From assembly GCA_015501055.1 (NCBI GenBank), contig JADNYV010000369.1:1-33952 (forward strand): DNA of 33,952 bases. The letters run 5' to 3'. The translations under genes were made by a program, and so were the position numbers. This DNA is from Mucidula mucida (taxonomy: Eukaryota; Basidiomycota; Agaricomycetes; Agaricales; Physalacriaceae). Each line of letters begins with the position of its first letter. Positions within the stretch are counted from its first letter, which is position 1. Below, piece after piece: positions 8,667 to 21,132 of the stretch. The notes beneath the pieces are model-generated. The model worked only from the letters and a program-made list of their open reading frames with translations. It had not been told where the DNA came from and did no database searches.

Positions 8667-11600
8667 CTAATCGGAATCTACAACCATCACATCATTTCTC
8701 AGCGCCGCAGCGGTAACTTCAGCGAGAGCCTTCTTCTTCTGCTTCGTCAGGATCGAGCGCAGATGCGCCACGGCTCCCGACATCCCGGGCATAGCCTCCA
8801 GCCTCTTGATCTCCTTTGACACACTAAAAACAAGAATGAGATATTTTACCTACATCGGGATCCGCAAAGAACATATATATACCTTTTGGGACCCAGTGTT
8901 ATGATTGGACAGCTGTCCAGTGGATGATAGCCCTCCTTGCAGACGACACAAGGAACATCAGCCTTGACCTTCTTCTTCAGCGGCCCAGATATCATGGGTG
9001 CAGGAGACGACGACCGCTTTGAGGTACTCGCGACGGGACTGCTCGATGGCGGCGGAGGCGAAGCAGCTGGACGCTTCGTTGAATGTCCTATGTGCTCCCG
9101 TGGACGCTTCGTCAGAGGCTCCCGGCGTAAACTAGGCGCAGAGAGTTTTGGTGGCTGGGGCACCACCGGCTTCGGCATTTTCTTGACAGCCGCCGCCGCC
9201 ACAAGAGGCCTCTTCTCAACAAGGTGTAGTGGCTGACCGGCAATCAAGTGGGTCTGTTTGCGTCTAAACAGCACCTCGTCAATGGCTGCGATGGCCGCTC
9301 GCTAATGTGTGAGGAATCAGTTGACGCTACGAGTGCTGGCCAAAGAAAGTCACATACCCTGTCTTCGATAGGTTCATCATCGGCGTTCAGAAGCAACATT
9401 TGGCGGTACTCGGCAAGATTTTCGCTGTTCTCCGTCATAGGGCATGCGTCCTCTCCATCACCGTGGCGAGAACCGCAAAGACCGCAGTTCTCAACATGAA
9501 CGTTCTGTATCTGGTGGAGCGGTTTGTCCTTCTTCGGCTTTCGAGTGGGAGTCGCGCTGGTCAAATCCCGCATCTCGACATCTCCATTTACGCCGGGAGC
9601 ACCATCATCGCTGCTCTCGTCGTAGTCTTCAATATGGGGGTCAGAACCCGCAAAGTCTGATTCCTCGTCGGATGACATGGATGGTTTCTTGCCCTTGGTC
9701 GACTTCTTGAGAGGGATTTCCTCGTCGATGTACCTGACTGGTATGGCGGTCGCCTTGCGCCTCGCACCACGCCCTGATAACGCCTCTTGCTGCGCCTGGA
9801 TTTTCTGGCGTTCAGCGTTGATCTTTTGGAGAGTGACAGCCCACGAGTCGCCCTGGTCCTCATCTTGAACTTCCTCCAACGTATCCCGGTCGGCAGTCCA
9901 GATCTTCGCAAACGAGAACATACCACCACCCTCTTTGCTAGCATCCTCTTCGTCTCCTGTTTCCTTTTCGGTCTTTTCAATGAGATTATCAACGTCCGCA
10001 TCAGTGTCTGCAGAAGTCAACAATAAGAGACATGGCGATACAAAGGACAAACACTCACAGGTGATATCATGCGAATTCGTTTCGTCCGTCTCAAAAAGCG
10101 CACTTGCTCCAAAGGTCAGAATAGACTGCACATTCTCCCCAGCAGATTCATCTTCGTCCATTTTCTGAACGATCAGATGATCAAGAACCATCTTCTTCTT
10201 CCCGACTTGCACGATTCGTTCTGATGTACACCTGTCAACAAGCATTTCTTTTCACAAGGTAATATCAACGACGTGCCTTCCGCAGATTCTTTCACCATCA
10301 GTTTGAAAACAAGGCATGTCTTCTTCTGACCGAATCGATACGCCCGTGCAATGGCCTACCAACAATGAATGATAATCTACGTAAATCATGATTTGCCTCA
10401 CTTGAAGATCCTGGGCCAAAGGATTAGGAGATGCGAGAGGTATGAAGGATTGGACGCACCTGATGAGGATTAAAGTCTGGATCGAAGATGATGACGGTGT
10501 CGGCAGTCTGTAACGTCAAGTGTCATGAATACAATACATTCCAGGCATCGTTGCAAAACGTACGAAAAGATTAATGCCGACACCCTGAGTACAACGACAG
10601 TTAGTCCGCATATAAAGAAAAAACAGCAGTAACACGTACTCCTGCACGTGTAGTCAACAAGTAAATGAACACATCCGATCCAGGTTTGTTGAACTCGTCC
10701 ATTCCTTTTTGCCGGTCAGCACCCTTGGTGTTACCATCCTAGACAACGATCAGTATCAGAACGTTGTGGCATGGAGTGTACATACTAGCCGTAGACACTT
10801 GAACCCTCGCCACCAAGGAAGTCTTCGATAATATCCAACGCAATGACAAACTACAGAGTGTGAGGCGAGATAACAACGGACAAATGCAACATCTACCTGG
10901 GAAAATAACAGGACACGATGACCGCGAGCCTTGAGCTTGGGTAGCAGCATCTTCAAGAATCGCAACTTCGCGCTGGCGTCGATCAGTTTCTCATGTGTCT
11001 CTTTCGCCGGTAAGTTCCGAGGCTCAATCTCCTCCGAGTACAAGTACGGGTGTTGAAGACATCTGTCCAGTGTGAGATACGCAAGTAACGAGAGAAAGAG
11101 GAACTTTACTTTCGCAGCTGCATCAAGACGTTGTTTATACGACCCCTTGACTGATTCCCAGCGCCTCCAGTTGTCAAGCCTTTGAGGAGCTCCGAATTAT
11201 GACCTTAAGAAACCTCAGCACAAGAATTCGACACAAGGATGATGACCCACTCAGAATGGACCGATACACTTCTTTCTGAAGAGGCGCCATCGAAACTGGT
11301 ACGATAACTTCATTCTGCGGTAACGTGAGTGGTACTCTTAGATACGACTCAATCGCTCAGCTCACCTTCGGTGGAAGTGTCAAAACCTGACTCTTAATAC
11401 GACGAAGGAAATAAGGCCGTAAGCGTTCGTGAAGCTGCTTTACGAGCTCCTCCGTTAGTTCCTCGTACTCTTGTTCCAGAGCTGCCAAATCAGACCAGGC
11501 GTCGGGATCTAAAAAGTTCATCAAATTGAAGAGCTCTCGGATGTTGTTGTTGAGCGGCGTCTGTTCAAAGCGTTGAATACTCAAGTCGATACTGCCAAAT

Positions 11601-14600
11601 TCCTTCTTACCCCAGTCATGATGATGCGATGAAAACTCTTGAGTTCGTTGAGCTTCCTGAAGAGCAAACTCTCGTCGTTTTTCACTACAAATTCTGTCAG
11701 TACTGTCTGCCACATCAACGAGTGGAGGGGGTATTTCTTACATCGTTGACCCTCATCGATAACGAGAATCTTTAAACAAAATGGTCAACGCTTCAGACTA
11801 CACGATCGTCTACGCGACTCACCTCCCATCTAGGAACAGACTTGAACACAGTACCAAAGTCCTTGGGGTTCAACAGTGCCTCATAGGTCGTCACGAGGAC
11901 GTGGAACTTGACACTAGTCTGCCCAGCAACCTTGCTCCTGTGCGACAACTCGTATTTCTTGATGACATCCCGAGCTTTGGCTTCACCGTAGAATGGTACG
12001 ACCCTAAGCTCCGGTGCCCAGCGCTCAAACTCTCTAACCCAGTTCGTAATCGTCGAGTTTGGGACTACCACTAGAGCCGGGCAGGCGTTCCAGTTCGAGG
12101 CTACATTACCAATAAACGCCGCAATTTGCACGGTTTTACCCTACAGACCATGAGCCTATCAGTCCTGGAGGATCACATAACATAGGAGTGACTCACCAAG
12201 CCCATCTCATCGGCCAAAATACAAGGCTGCTTGTTCCACCAGTTATCACACAACCAATTGAATCCGTCCACCTGGAACGGCATCAACTTCAACTTGGGAT
12301 CCTGACCTAGCTGAAGATCTTCCGCCTCCTTGAGCGCGTGTTTCCGTTTGTACTCGTCACGCGGCCGGTCTTCAAAAGCTTTGAGTTCCTGAGCATTAAG
12401 TCTAGTAATCTTCACTGTTCGCGACTTGATGTAGCGATTCAAGGCGTTCTCAAATGCGGGATACGTCGAGTCGTTTGGTCGTGGAGGAGAGTCCCAAGAA
12501 GCTGCAAAACTAGTCAATGCAGTGAGCCGATTCAGATTTTATACGTACCTTCATCGTACGCGAGGTCGTCCCACTTTATAAATGCCCATACAACCAGCGG
12601 CGCATGCTGCAATGCGAACTTTTCACCAGTCCTTGTCTCCCAGTCCTCGATAGTCTCCAATAAGTCGTCGTCTGGCTGTTCACCTTCATCGAAAGCAGCA
12701 TGGTACTCTGGACCGAACGTCTCAACATCAACATCCATGGCATCGTCGTCCTCCTCTTGTTCTTCCTCCTCCTCGCTTTCTACTCTTCTCCTTTTACTCT
12801 TTTCCCCCTTTGACGAACGACCCTTTTTGGACTTTGACTTTGCCTTTGCCTTTGCCTTTGATTTCTGCTGTCCGACATACCACAAGCGCAAATCCAATAT
12901 CCGGTCGATCGTCTTCCATTCGGGTGGAATCCTAGATTCCGCGTCTGGGGAGGCATCCTGAGGGCGAGGAGGCGTAGGCTTGACAGACGAGTCCCGAGAA
13001 CCGTCGTCCGCGAAAATGGAATCAGGCTCCTCCACAGCGGCAGGCTTTTTCTCAGAAACTGAAAGGAGCTCGACTTTGGGGCCTGTGATGATGAAGTTTT
13101 TGAGTTTGCTTGGATGGGTAGACAGGAGCCACATATGAGGAACCCATGACGTTCGCCGGAAACTGCGTTGCTCCCACTTGACAAGGTACTCTCTGGGAAG
13201 CTGATCCTGATAGTGAGGGTAGAGGGGGTTCTCTTCGAGGGCGGTTTCGGGATACGGGCGCCAGGCCAATATCTTGTCTAAAGGGTACGTGAATGACGCG
13301 CAATCATTGCAAAGCCAGTTCTTCTGGTAAGTCTCGGCAATTTCGGCGGGGGCGTCTTCGTCGCCTTTGGGTGGCAGCTCAGCATAGTGCGATACCCGTT
13401 TGCACGTGAAGCAGCGGAAGAGCAATTCCGACGAAGGCTCTTTAGTCGGTGATGCCATGCTTGTGGATGCTTCGTTTGCACCTTCCTCGCCCAAAGCTTT
13501 CAGGTCCTTCCGCGATAGTTCGGGTTGCAACGCCACCTCCTTGCAAGACATGCATATGCCTCCCTTCATACACGAACCTATTCTTCTTTTAGCATAGAGT
13601 TAGATGTAGGGGGAGCTTCTTACCGCAAATGAATTCAGTAGTCTCATTCATGTCGAGACCAGGCCGTTTCCTAGGGCCGTCCCTGTCAACATCGCCCTCC
13701 GGATGCTCTATCAACCAAGCAACTCTGTCCAGCGATCGCGCTGCCTTCAATATCTCATCCCGTTGAGTACTTGCAAGACATTTCCAATGCGCAGTGACCG
13801 GACATTTGAGACTAAGGGTGTACAATGTGTGTCAGTGTACGAAATGATGTAGAGTGACGGCACATATTACCAGCGAACCCATCCACCGCCTTGTTGAATT
13901 CTAGCCAGCTCGTCAGCCGAGTCTTCTTCGATCTCGTCGTCAGACGTCTTCTTCTTCCTGCGACCCTTGCCTTTCTTCTTCTGCGCCGCCGCAGCTTTGA
14001 TGTGAGTGGGCTCGGTATGACATTTCTCGCAGATGGTCCTATGAGTCCGAAGTGAGGCGGTCTCTTCGTCGGAATCATAGTCCATATCTGCAATGGGCCG
14101 GAAATGACCATAGGCAGGTCGGGAGGCAGCAGATCTCGGCTTCTTCTTTGGCTTTGCAGGCCCTTTCTGTCGCTTCCTATGAGAGTCATACTCATCTTCA
14201 TCTTCATCTTCATCCTCTTCATCTTGGTCCTCCGGTTCGTAAGAATCCTCACGGAGGTTGACTTTGACGGCTCTTCGATTACGCGTCGAGCGGCGTGTAG
14301 GGGCAGCGCCCGTACCCTCATCGGACTCTTCAGCATCGGAATCGTCGACCGTGAACACTTGGCGACTTTTAGTCTTTTTCGGGCTAAATGGCAAGGTAGT
14401 CTGCTTGGTATGGGTCCGAGTGCTGCGTCGGGCGGGGTGAGATGTATCGTGCGCCTCAAAGTTGTCATCAACGTCTGATTCCTCATCGTTGTTGTCGGGT
14501 TCAGAATCCATGACGACGTCGCTGTCAGGAGCAGCGGGGCGACGCTGGCGAATCCGCAGCTTCAGCGACGGCCGGGACAAGGGGTGGATATCATCACGCG

Positions 14601-15096
14601 TATTTGGGTCAAAGTCCTCGAGCTCGCCAGCTTCCTTGGCTCTATCTAGAGACAACAGTCAGTAGCTGGCAATGAGGGATCTACGTGTCGCACGAACTGT
14701 AGGCTTTGACCAGCTCTGGATATTTCTTCGTAAATATCTGCTTTGGATACTAAACACGCGTGAATATCAAGCAGGACGCGTTAAAAGGCGGTAATCGCGT
14801 ACCCTCTGCAGAATTCCTCCCTTATAACGAGCATACAAGTACTCTTTCCCATCGTCCTTCCACTCACCGACGACTTCATCGACATTGAAGGTGATTTCAC
14901 GCGACAAGACCGACTCTGACATGTCTTGATATGTTCGCTTTTCCGCCGATGCCAAGGGTGGGGGCAGGACGTACACGCTGCGAGCACGCCGCTCAGGTGT
15001 TTGAGGAGGGGCGACGGACGCGGCGGGCGGTGTTGCCGAGCGAGCGGCAGGTGGTTCGGTGGGTGTAAAAAGAAAAGCCGGATCGTCCATTGGCAT
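8667..15096 (-). CDS. Mit1/CHD-like SNF2 chromatin remodeler with PHD and chromodomains
   Basis: Twenty-three exons give about 1763 residues: 15096-14803, 14749-14698, 14645-13871, 13811-13624, 13577-12549, 12501-12197, 12140-11823, 11769-11742, 11684-11611, 11560-11366, 11314-11251, 11203-11110, 11062-10897, 10850-10786, 10738-10640, 10584-10564, 10507-10460, 10410-10402, 10355-10277, 10220-10059, 10007-9358, 9301-8883, 8823-8667. In order: a charged N-terminus; a PHD-type zinc finger ([30 protein letters not shown]); chromo-like segments ([35 protein letters not shown]); SNF2 ATPase with DEMGLGKT and DEGQRLKND; helicase-C ([23 protein letters not shown]); and two Cys-rich knuckles ([31 protein letters not shown]). 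PHD plus chromo plus SNF2 resembles fission-yeast Mit1 of SHREC, a nuclear heterochromatin remodeler. Exon 10850-10786 lacks one base, breaking the frame near 10805. One intron is GC-AG (10221-10276). The start at 15096 is chosen as the first clean ATG; upstream ATGs exist. Confidence 0.88.
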
Positions 15097-15261
15097 GAAA
15101 GGGCGACCTTCGATCCCGCTCCCTCTCTCATTGCACAGCGGTACCAAACATGAACAAGCAACAATAACTGGATTTTGATCCACTTTTCAAGGTCGCCGTC
15201 GTGGTCAGTAGAGCATACATACATTCTCAATTCTAGGTGTACATCTAAGTAACTATAGGAA

Positions 15262-16382
15262 TTAAAGCAACCATTTGACAACTTGCTCGGCGGCTGGTTT
15301 ACTGTGATCTGAGCACAACATCAGGTTCATAGTGAATTGTGAAGGAGGTTCACTTACTGATACAGAACGCATGCGGTACATTAGTGGCAAAGAATATGTT
15401 CTCTGCGGGTCCCTTGAAATGAGCAACAATCTCTTCTCGATTCTGCCCAACCCAACCATCGACATCGGCGAAATACATTCGTATGCGATCGGCATGAGAG
15501 TCTATCAGTTCTTGCTTGGGCTCGGTAATCATTTTCATTTCATCGTAGGCAGTGGCGAAGCAAGCTTTGACAACTTCAGGTGACTTGATTAGTTTCTGCA
15601 GAACAGGCAACTGATCCTCGGGCCAGTGACCATAGACAAATTTCACAACAGCGGTGGGTATCAGTCTCCCGAGAACAGCCAGACTGGATATTATTGTCCG
15701 TGGGAGCGGATTGAATGCCCACTGAATGGATTCAATGGAGATCCGAAATGGAGAAGAAGAGCACTGACAGAGAGCATTCGACCGTTCGGACTGTCCGCAA
15801 TGTGTTGTATTGTGGGTGTCATCAGAATAGCACTATGCACTGCACTGAAGCGCCGCTCGAGGAGCTGCTTGCGAATTAAGCAACCACGCCAGACCAAAAT
15901 CCAAACGATACCTTTAATGTTATCCAGCAGCCCATACTATGGGCTATGACAATAACTTTTGCCTCGGAAAACTCAGAGACAAGCGCATCAAGCGCCTCTA
16001 CTGCACTTGCAATTTGCGCGTCAAAGCCACAATCAGAAGCCGAGATAGGAAAGCCTGGGGTATGGCCCAAGTGAGCGTGTGCGAAGATTGCCAGCGTGTC
16101 AGAGTCGTGTTTCTCCTGTATATCATGGAAGAATGGTATGTAGAACTCTACAAGTCCAGGATTCCCTACAATGCAGCGTGTCAGGACATTACAGATAACA
16201 GGGCAAACTGGATATTCACCCGGAATGAAGAAAAGGATGCTATCTGGCGCTTTCTTGGAGCGTGTTGGCCACCAGAGCGAGTGGGCATCTCCTCCAAGAG
16301 AATCATGACGGCAAAACGCATTTATAAACGAAGAATTGGGGACTGGTGGGCCATGATGATGAAGGAAAGACGGAAGTGCCAT
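15262..16382 (-). CDS. Lipid-droplet-associated hydrolase (LDAH-like)
   Basis: Five exons give 308 residues: 16382-16220, 16165-15912, 15867-15769, 15721-15358 and 15308-15262. It is an alpha/beta hydrolase with FFIPGNPGLVEFYIPFF (oxyanion region), the nucleophile elbow IAHSMGCWI (Ser131), a LMTPTI..ADSPNGR segment and a final ATNVPHAFCINHSKPAA with the likely catalytic His. GNPG-YxPF followed by a late PHAFC-H fits the DUF2305/LDAH family, which acts on lipid droplets (cholesteryl-ester or neutral-lipid turnover, debated). The frame stays open upstream, but the ATG at 16382 is chosen because SEC8 starts divergently 89 bp away. The acceptor of exon 3 is ambiguous by 3 bp (CAAG or CAAGCAG). 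Confidence 0.87.
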
Positions 16383-16471
16383 CAGTGCGAGCCGGCATAA
16401 ACAGAGTTCAAATAGTCCGGTATCTAATCTGGTACCCGCGGCTTCACTACGGACGACCGTCATTGTCGGCA
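16383..16471. promoter_or_regulatory. 89 bp bidirectional promoter (LDAH-like / SEC8)
   Basis: Only 89 bp separate the two divergent start codons, so both promoters and 5' leaders must share or overlap this space unless transcription starts inside the neighbouring gene. No TATA box is evident. Confidence 0.55.
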
Positions 16472-19400
16472 ATGTCGCGCGCCCCGCCGTTCCCGACCCG
16501 TCGAGGACGCTCACCGTCGTTCACCAATGGCACACCGACAATATCAGGACCAATCTCGGCGCCGACACCATCGATGCCAACACGACCGTTGCAGATTGGT
16601 CGCACACCTTCACGGCCAACAACACCAGGCAATAGTAATTCCACAACGTCGACATCGACCTCTCCACGGGCTGCGCCTCCAAATACTGCTCCTATAGGAC
16701 CATCGCGACCTCAGAGATCCGAACTGAGAAACCGGGCTTCAAATATATCGGATTCTGCGAGCTCGTACAGAGACAGTATGAGTACTACGCGCTCAGATTA
16801 CTCATTGCCCAGCCGATCTCGCCAACCGGGTATGCCACAAGCTTCATCATCGCGGCCTACGCCTCCGCGCCTAAAGAGCGCGGGCAGTATTAACGGTAGC
16901 GAAACAACACCGCCAGCGTTGTCGTCTGTCCTGTCTGCATTCAAATCTGCGGGACGGGAACGTGCGATGACCAACGGCAGTGATGATTTTGACTATCAGA
17001 GGGAGCGGCGGGAGGAATTGGAGGCAGAGCGCATCCGACAGCAGAAGATCCGAGAGAAGGTTCCCGGACGGAGAACGAATGGAAGAGCTCGGACGGGGGA
17101 TATCGACGGTGCGTCTTTTCCATCTTCATTCATGTAGACTCATCAGCCATGCAGCAATACTGGATCAAATTCGAGATGACTGGGCGTTTGTCATTGACCC
17201 CGATGTGCGCTTCACTCGTGGTATCATTTGTGGCGTGTACCTCATACTTATCTCATAGTTCAATCCCGTCGACCTCGCTCTACAACTTCTCGATGAATCT
17301 TCTGTTGGAAAGGACATTGAATCGTTCCACCGCACAAAGAAAATGTTGTCCAAGGCGTTGAAAGGATCCGTGGATAGTACGCGAACCATCACTATGCAAC
17401 CAACACTCATGACGGCCTTCTTGTTTAGAACACTACCAGGCCTTTGCCTCAGCCCTTCCTCACCATACGAATCTCATGAATCATCTCGGTACTGTACAAA
17501 CACAGATAGAGGAAACCCGAACCGCTCTACAGGAATCCAAAGAGGCGTTGGGAAGTAAACGAGCTGATCTGGTGCAGCTTTGGGCAAGGGGTCAAACGCT
17601 GGAAGAGATGATGCGACTTCTCGACCAAATGTAGGCTCTTGCCTTTTGTTCTTTGCGCCGTCTCACAACTTCCGCTTTCAGTGAACATCTCAAATCAATA
17701 CCCGATCTTCTAGAAACTCTCATGTCTGAAAAGAGACTCTTACAGGCTTCTGTCCTTCTTGTGCGAAGTCTGAAGATCATAAACAAACCCGACATGCTGG
17801 AAATCGGTGCTGTGTCGGACTTACGAGCTTACCTGGTCGGCCAGGAAACGGTATGGACTTCATCTTGACGCCTTTTCGCGGTTTATCAATCAATATCTCC
17901 AGGCTTTACGCGAGATTCTAACGGATGAGTTACATAGTCATTTGTACCTCAAGTCGTTCTTATGCGAGTCTCGCTGGGCAGCCTATACACCTAATCAGCG
18001 TGCATGTAAGTCGAAATCTCCCTTCTCGTATTTGTGCTAACTATGACCAGTCCCAACGCTCGAATTCGAAAATGAAGGGCACTTGTTGGTGTCAAACCTC
18101 TCTTCTGACTCCCCATCATCACCTACCACTCCTCGAACTCGACTCAGCCGATTCCTTCAAGACTTGGCTTTACGTCCCAACGATCCCCCGCATGACTTGG
18201 ATGATCCTAATTCGCGGCATGACGTAGCCCCTACTGTGGCGCCAACGACGAACAGTGCTTCAGGAATGATGCATAATCCCGAGGCAGACTCGTTCTCATA
18301 CTTGGAGACCATACTTGAATCTCTTGCTGTCTTGGGTCGTCTAGGAAGCGCACTGGACAATGTCGTGCAGCGCGTACCTATCGAAGTCTTCAGTTTAGTG
18401 GATACTACACTGGAAGAGGTATCAGATCGTGCTGAGTATGGGCGACGAGGTTCGGTATACGCACTCTTCGGGAACCACTCTCGAACGGAAGGCGTGTATA
18501 CCTTCACTGGTGTTGACATTTCCGCTGCTCTAAATTCAAGAATGGGACATAAGGCATACTTGAATGCATCCAGCTTGCGCTTGTCTGCGTTGGAGTCCTC
18601 CGCTAAGCAGGTCGATCACGAAATCCTGAAAGACTTCTTTTGGACACTTTACTCAAAAATGGATGCTGTCGCTCAGGGTCTTCGAGTGGTGTACGAGGTC
18701 GCCAATCGTATCGGATCCGTGAGTTCTTGAATTCGAAATCGATTGAGCTAAAGCTCCCTCATAGAGGCGAGACTTCAAAGACGCGTCGGGAGCAAAACCG
18801 GGGTCGCTATTTCCTTTGACCGATATTTGGCTGTCGGTGCAGGCTGAAGTACGTTGTTTTGCGCAGTGATTTCTGTCCTTGTTGAGGTCCATTTAGATAC
18901 GGACATTGATCTACGATTACTTGACAAACGAAGAACAAGGTACTGCCTCTGGCCGAAATCCTGTGTCGTCCATCAATGAGATACTTCGGGAGGGGCGTTT
19001 CACGCGCGATAGAACAAAGGTATATTTCTTCGATCTACGATATTTGGAGACAAAGTCTCATGATTCTGGTCCTCAGGCGGTCTTCCGTTTCGCAGACACG
19101 GATATGAAGATGACGACGAAGATCCTACGTCCTCATGAGGATGAGCTGACCCGTGTTCTCAAGGATACCATGCCCGGGCTCGTGCAGGGCGCTGCGGAAA
19201 GCAGTGTACAGGCTGCGTTGTCGACTGTGGGTACAGATGACCGACTGCAAGGTGGTGGGCAACATCATAGGTTACTCATCGAACCGGATACATTTCATGT
19301 CACTGTCCTTTTCGAGCCGACACTATCGTTCCTGGCCCGTGTCGGAGAAATTTTGCCTCGGGACATTGAATCGATGAGGGATTCAAGTAAAATTCTCGAT

Positions 19401-21132
19401 GAGTTCGTGCTGAAGGTTTACCTACCGCAACTCGAGGAGAAAGTGGAATCACTGTGTCATGATGCTCTAAATGGTGATTCTAGCCATTTTTTATGTCTGT
19501 TCCAACTATTGACGCTAGACGTTGTAGGCCCTGAGGCGTTCCAACCTGATCCTCTATCCGAGCGGTTTTCTCCGGAGCCGCTTCTCAAGGTCAATTTGTC
19601 TCTCTCGTGCATTTTTGTTCAGATGATCCAAAACTTTCATGTAGGCCAGTACACAATTGATGGCTCTGATCAACTCGCTATGTGCCATGTTGCAAACGAC
19701 ACCATTTCATCGCGAGAGCTATTCTAGATTGATTCTCAGTGTCATCGTCAAGTTCTACAAACAGTGCTTCAGTCGATTCCAAGAATTGGTTGCAGTGGCT
19801 GGCGGAAGCGATTCGGATGTGGCGTTAGCGGTACAGTGGAGCCAACGGAAAGAGCTTCAACCTTGTTTCGCTGAGCTATGGTCAACGGAGGTTTGTTCGT
19901 TCTTTGAGCAGACGCACCCATCTAATTCCCGCTGCGTAGGATCCGATGACAGCACATCAGTTATGTAGGCAAGAGAGCAATATTGAGATTGACTTTCTCG
20001 GACAAGACACGATCGCGAAGAAGGACCTCGTCCCGTCTACGCGCAATATTGCTGCTCTTGCGAGGTTGTACAAGAGTCTAGTGAGTTTGTTCCGCTTTCT
20101 GGGCATGCGTAGAGTTCTTACTATTTGTAGACATGGTTTGCTTTGGAGATCAACTCTCTGAAAGCTCGACCGGAGGAGCCTACTAGTCCTCAAAGCCCGG
20201 AAATCACCTCCGCTGTTTCAACGACATCATTCACCAACTTCCATACCACTATGGCTCTGAATGAGCCGTTGAGCCTTCCGTTGACGAAGGAAATGACCGA
20301 GTGAGTACGATTTGTGGTTAGATACTCATTCCGCTTACGCCTTCACAGGCGATTCAACTCCTTGTTGAGCACGTACGAGCAACTCGGAGAGCTTATCATG
20401 CACACTATTCGAATTGATATTCGATGTCGAGCTATATCCTATCTGGATGCCTCCTTGCGCCATGTGAGCTACATCTTCAGCGTCGCAAGTGTTTGTCTCA
20501 CATGTCCTTTTACAGGGCAATTATTCTATGGAACAAGAGGCCAGCGAACCCGATCCTCACATCATCGATCTCAACGCAGAGCTGGCTGAATGTGATGTCT
20601 TCTTAACCGGCAGTTTACCATCGCGTGCCAGAAAGTAAGCACACTGCTAGCCTCAACTGTTGGCCGGCCCTTTTTGACCGTGGTCGTAGCTTTGTCTTCG
20701 TCGGTCTCGGGCACATCATGGAACACATCTTGATTACGGGTGCTCGACATCTTGGGGTGCCTACCAAGTTGGGCATCAAAAAGGTCATGAGAAACATTCT
20801 GGCGCTGCAGCAAAGCGTGAAGGCTGTTACCGACGACCAAACCAGCGAGTTGCAGCGCGCCAAGGCTTACTATTCGCTCTTCTTCATGACGCCTCAGGTT
20901 CGTGGCGTGTCCTACCGTTGCGATATACTGAGTTCTCGTTTAGGCCATGCTGGACAGCATTCGCAAGAGACAGCAATTCACGTTTGATGAATACCTGACC
21001 ATGTTGCGTCTGCAGTGTGGTGTTGACCAGACGCAGGGCGATCCGCGGGCGTCTATGGCTGTGAATCGGGATTATAGTATGTATGTTATAGATCTGCATG
21101 GACTGGAAATGGATAACTTGGCATCACCCTAA
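16472..21132 (+). CDS. SEC8: Exocyst complex subunit Sec8
   Basis: Seventeen exons give 1285 residues: 16472-17108, 17155-17204, 17259-17376, 17429-17630, 17682-17850, 17903-18005, 18051-18718, 18765-18848, 18897-19473, 19528-19589, 19645-19890, 19940-20080, 20131-20300, 20349-20463, 20516-20634, 20690-20897, 20944-21132. All phases agree. Residues 1 to about 210 are Ser/Thr/Pro-rich. The Sec8 N-terminal domain follows (DDWAFVIDPDFNPVDLAL, SVGKDIESFHRTKKMLSKAL, LLDQIEHLKSIPDLLETLM, LLQASVLLVRSLKII), then a long helical rod with conserved C-terminal helices (LRLQCGVDQ...DYSMYVIDLHGLE). Sec8 is part of the octameric exocyst that tethers secretory vesicles at the plasma membrane, needed for hyphal tip growth. 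It is divergent from the LDAH-like gene. Confidence 0.92.

Noticed and set aside
13867..14655. Independent acidic/basic protein at this position
   Set aside because: It is exon 3 of the remodeler; splice sites at both ends join it to the PHD finger and the N-terminus in phase.
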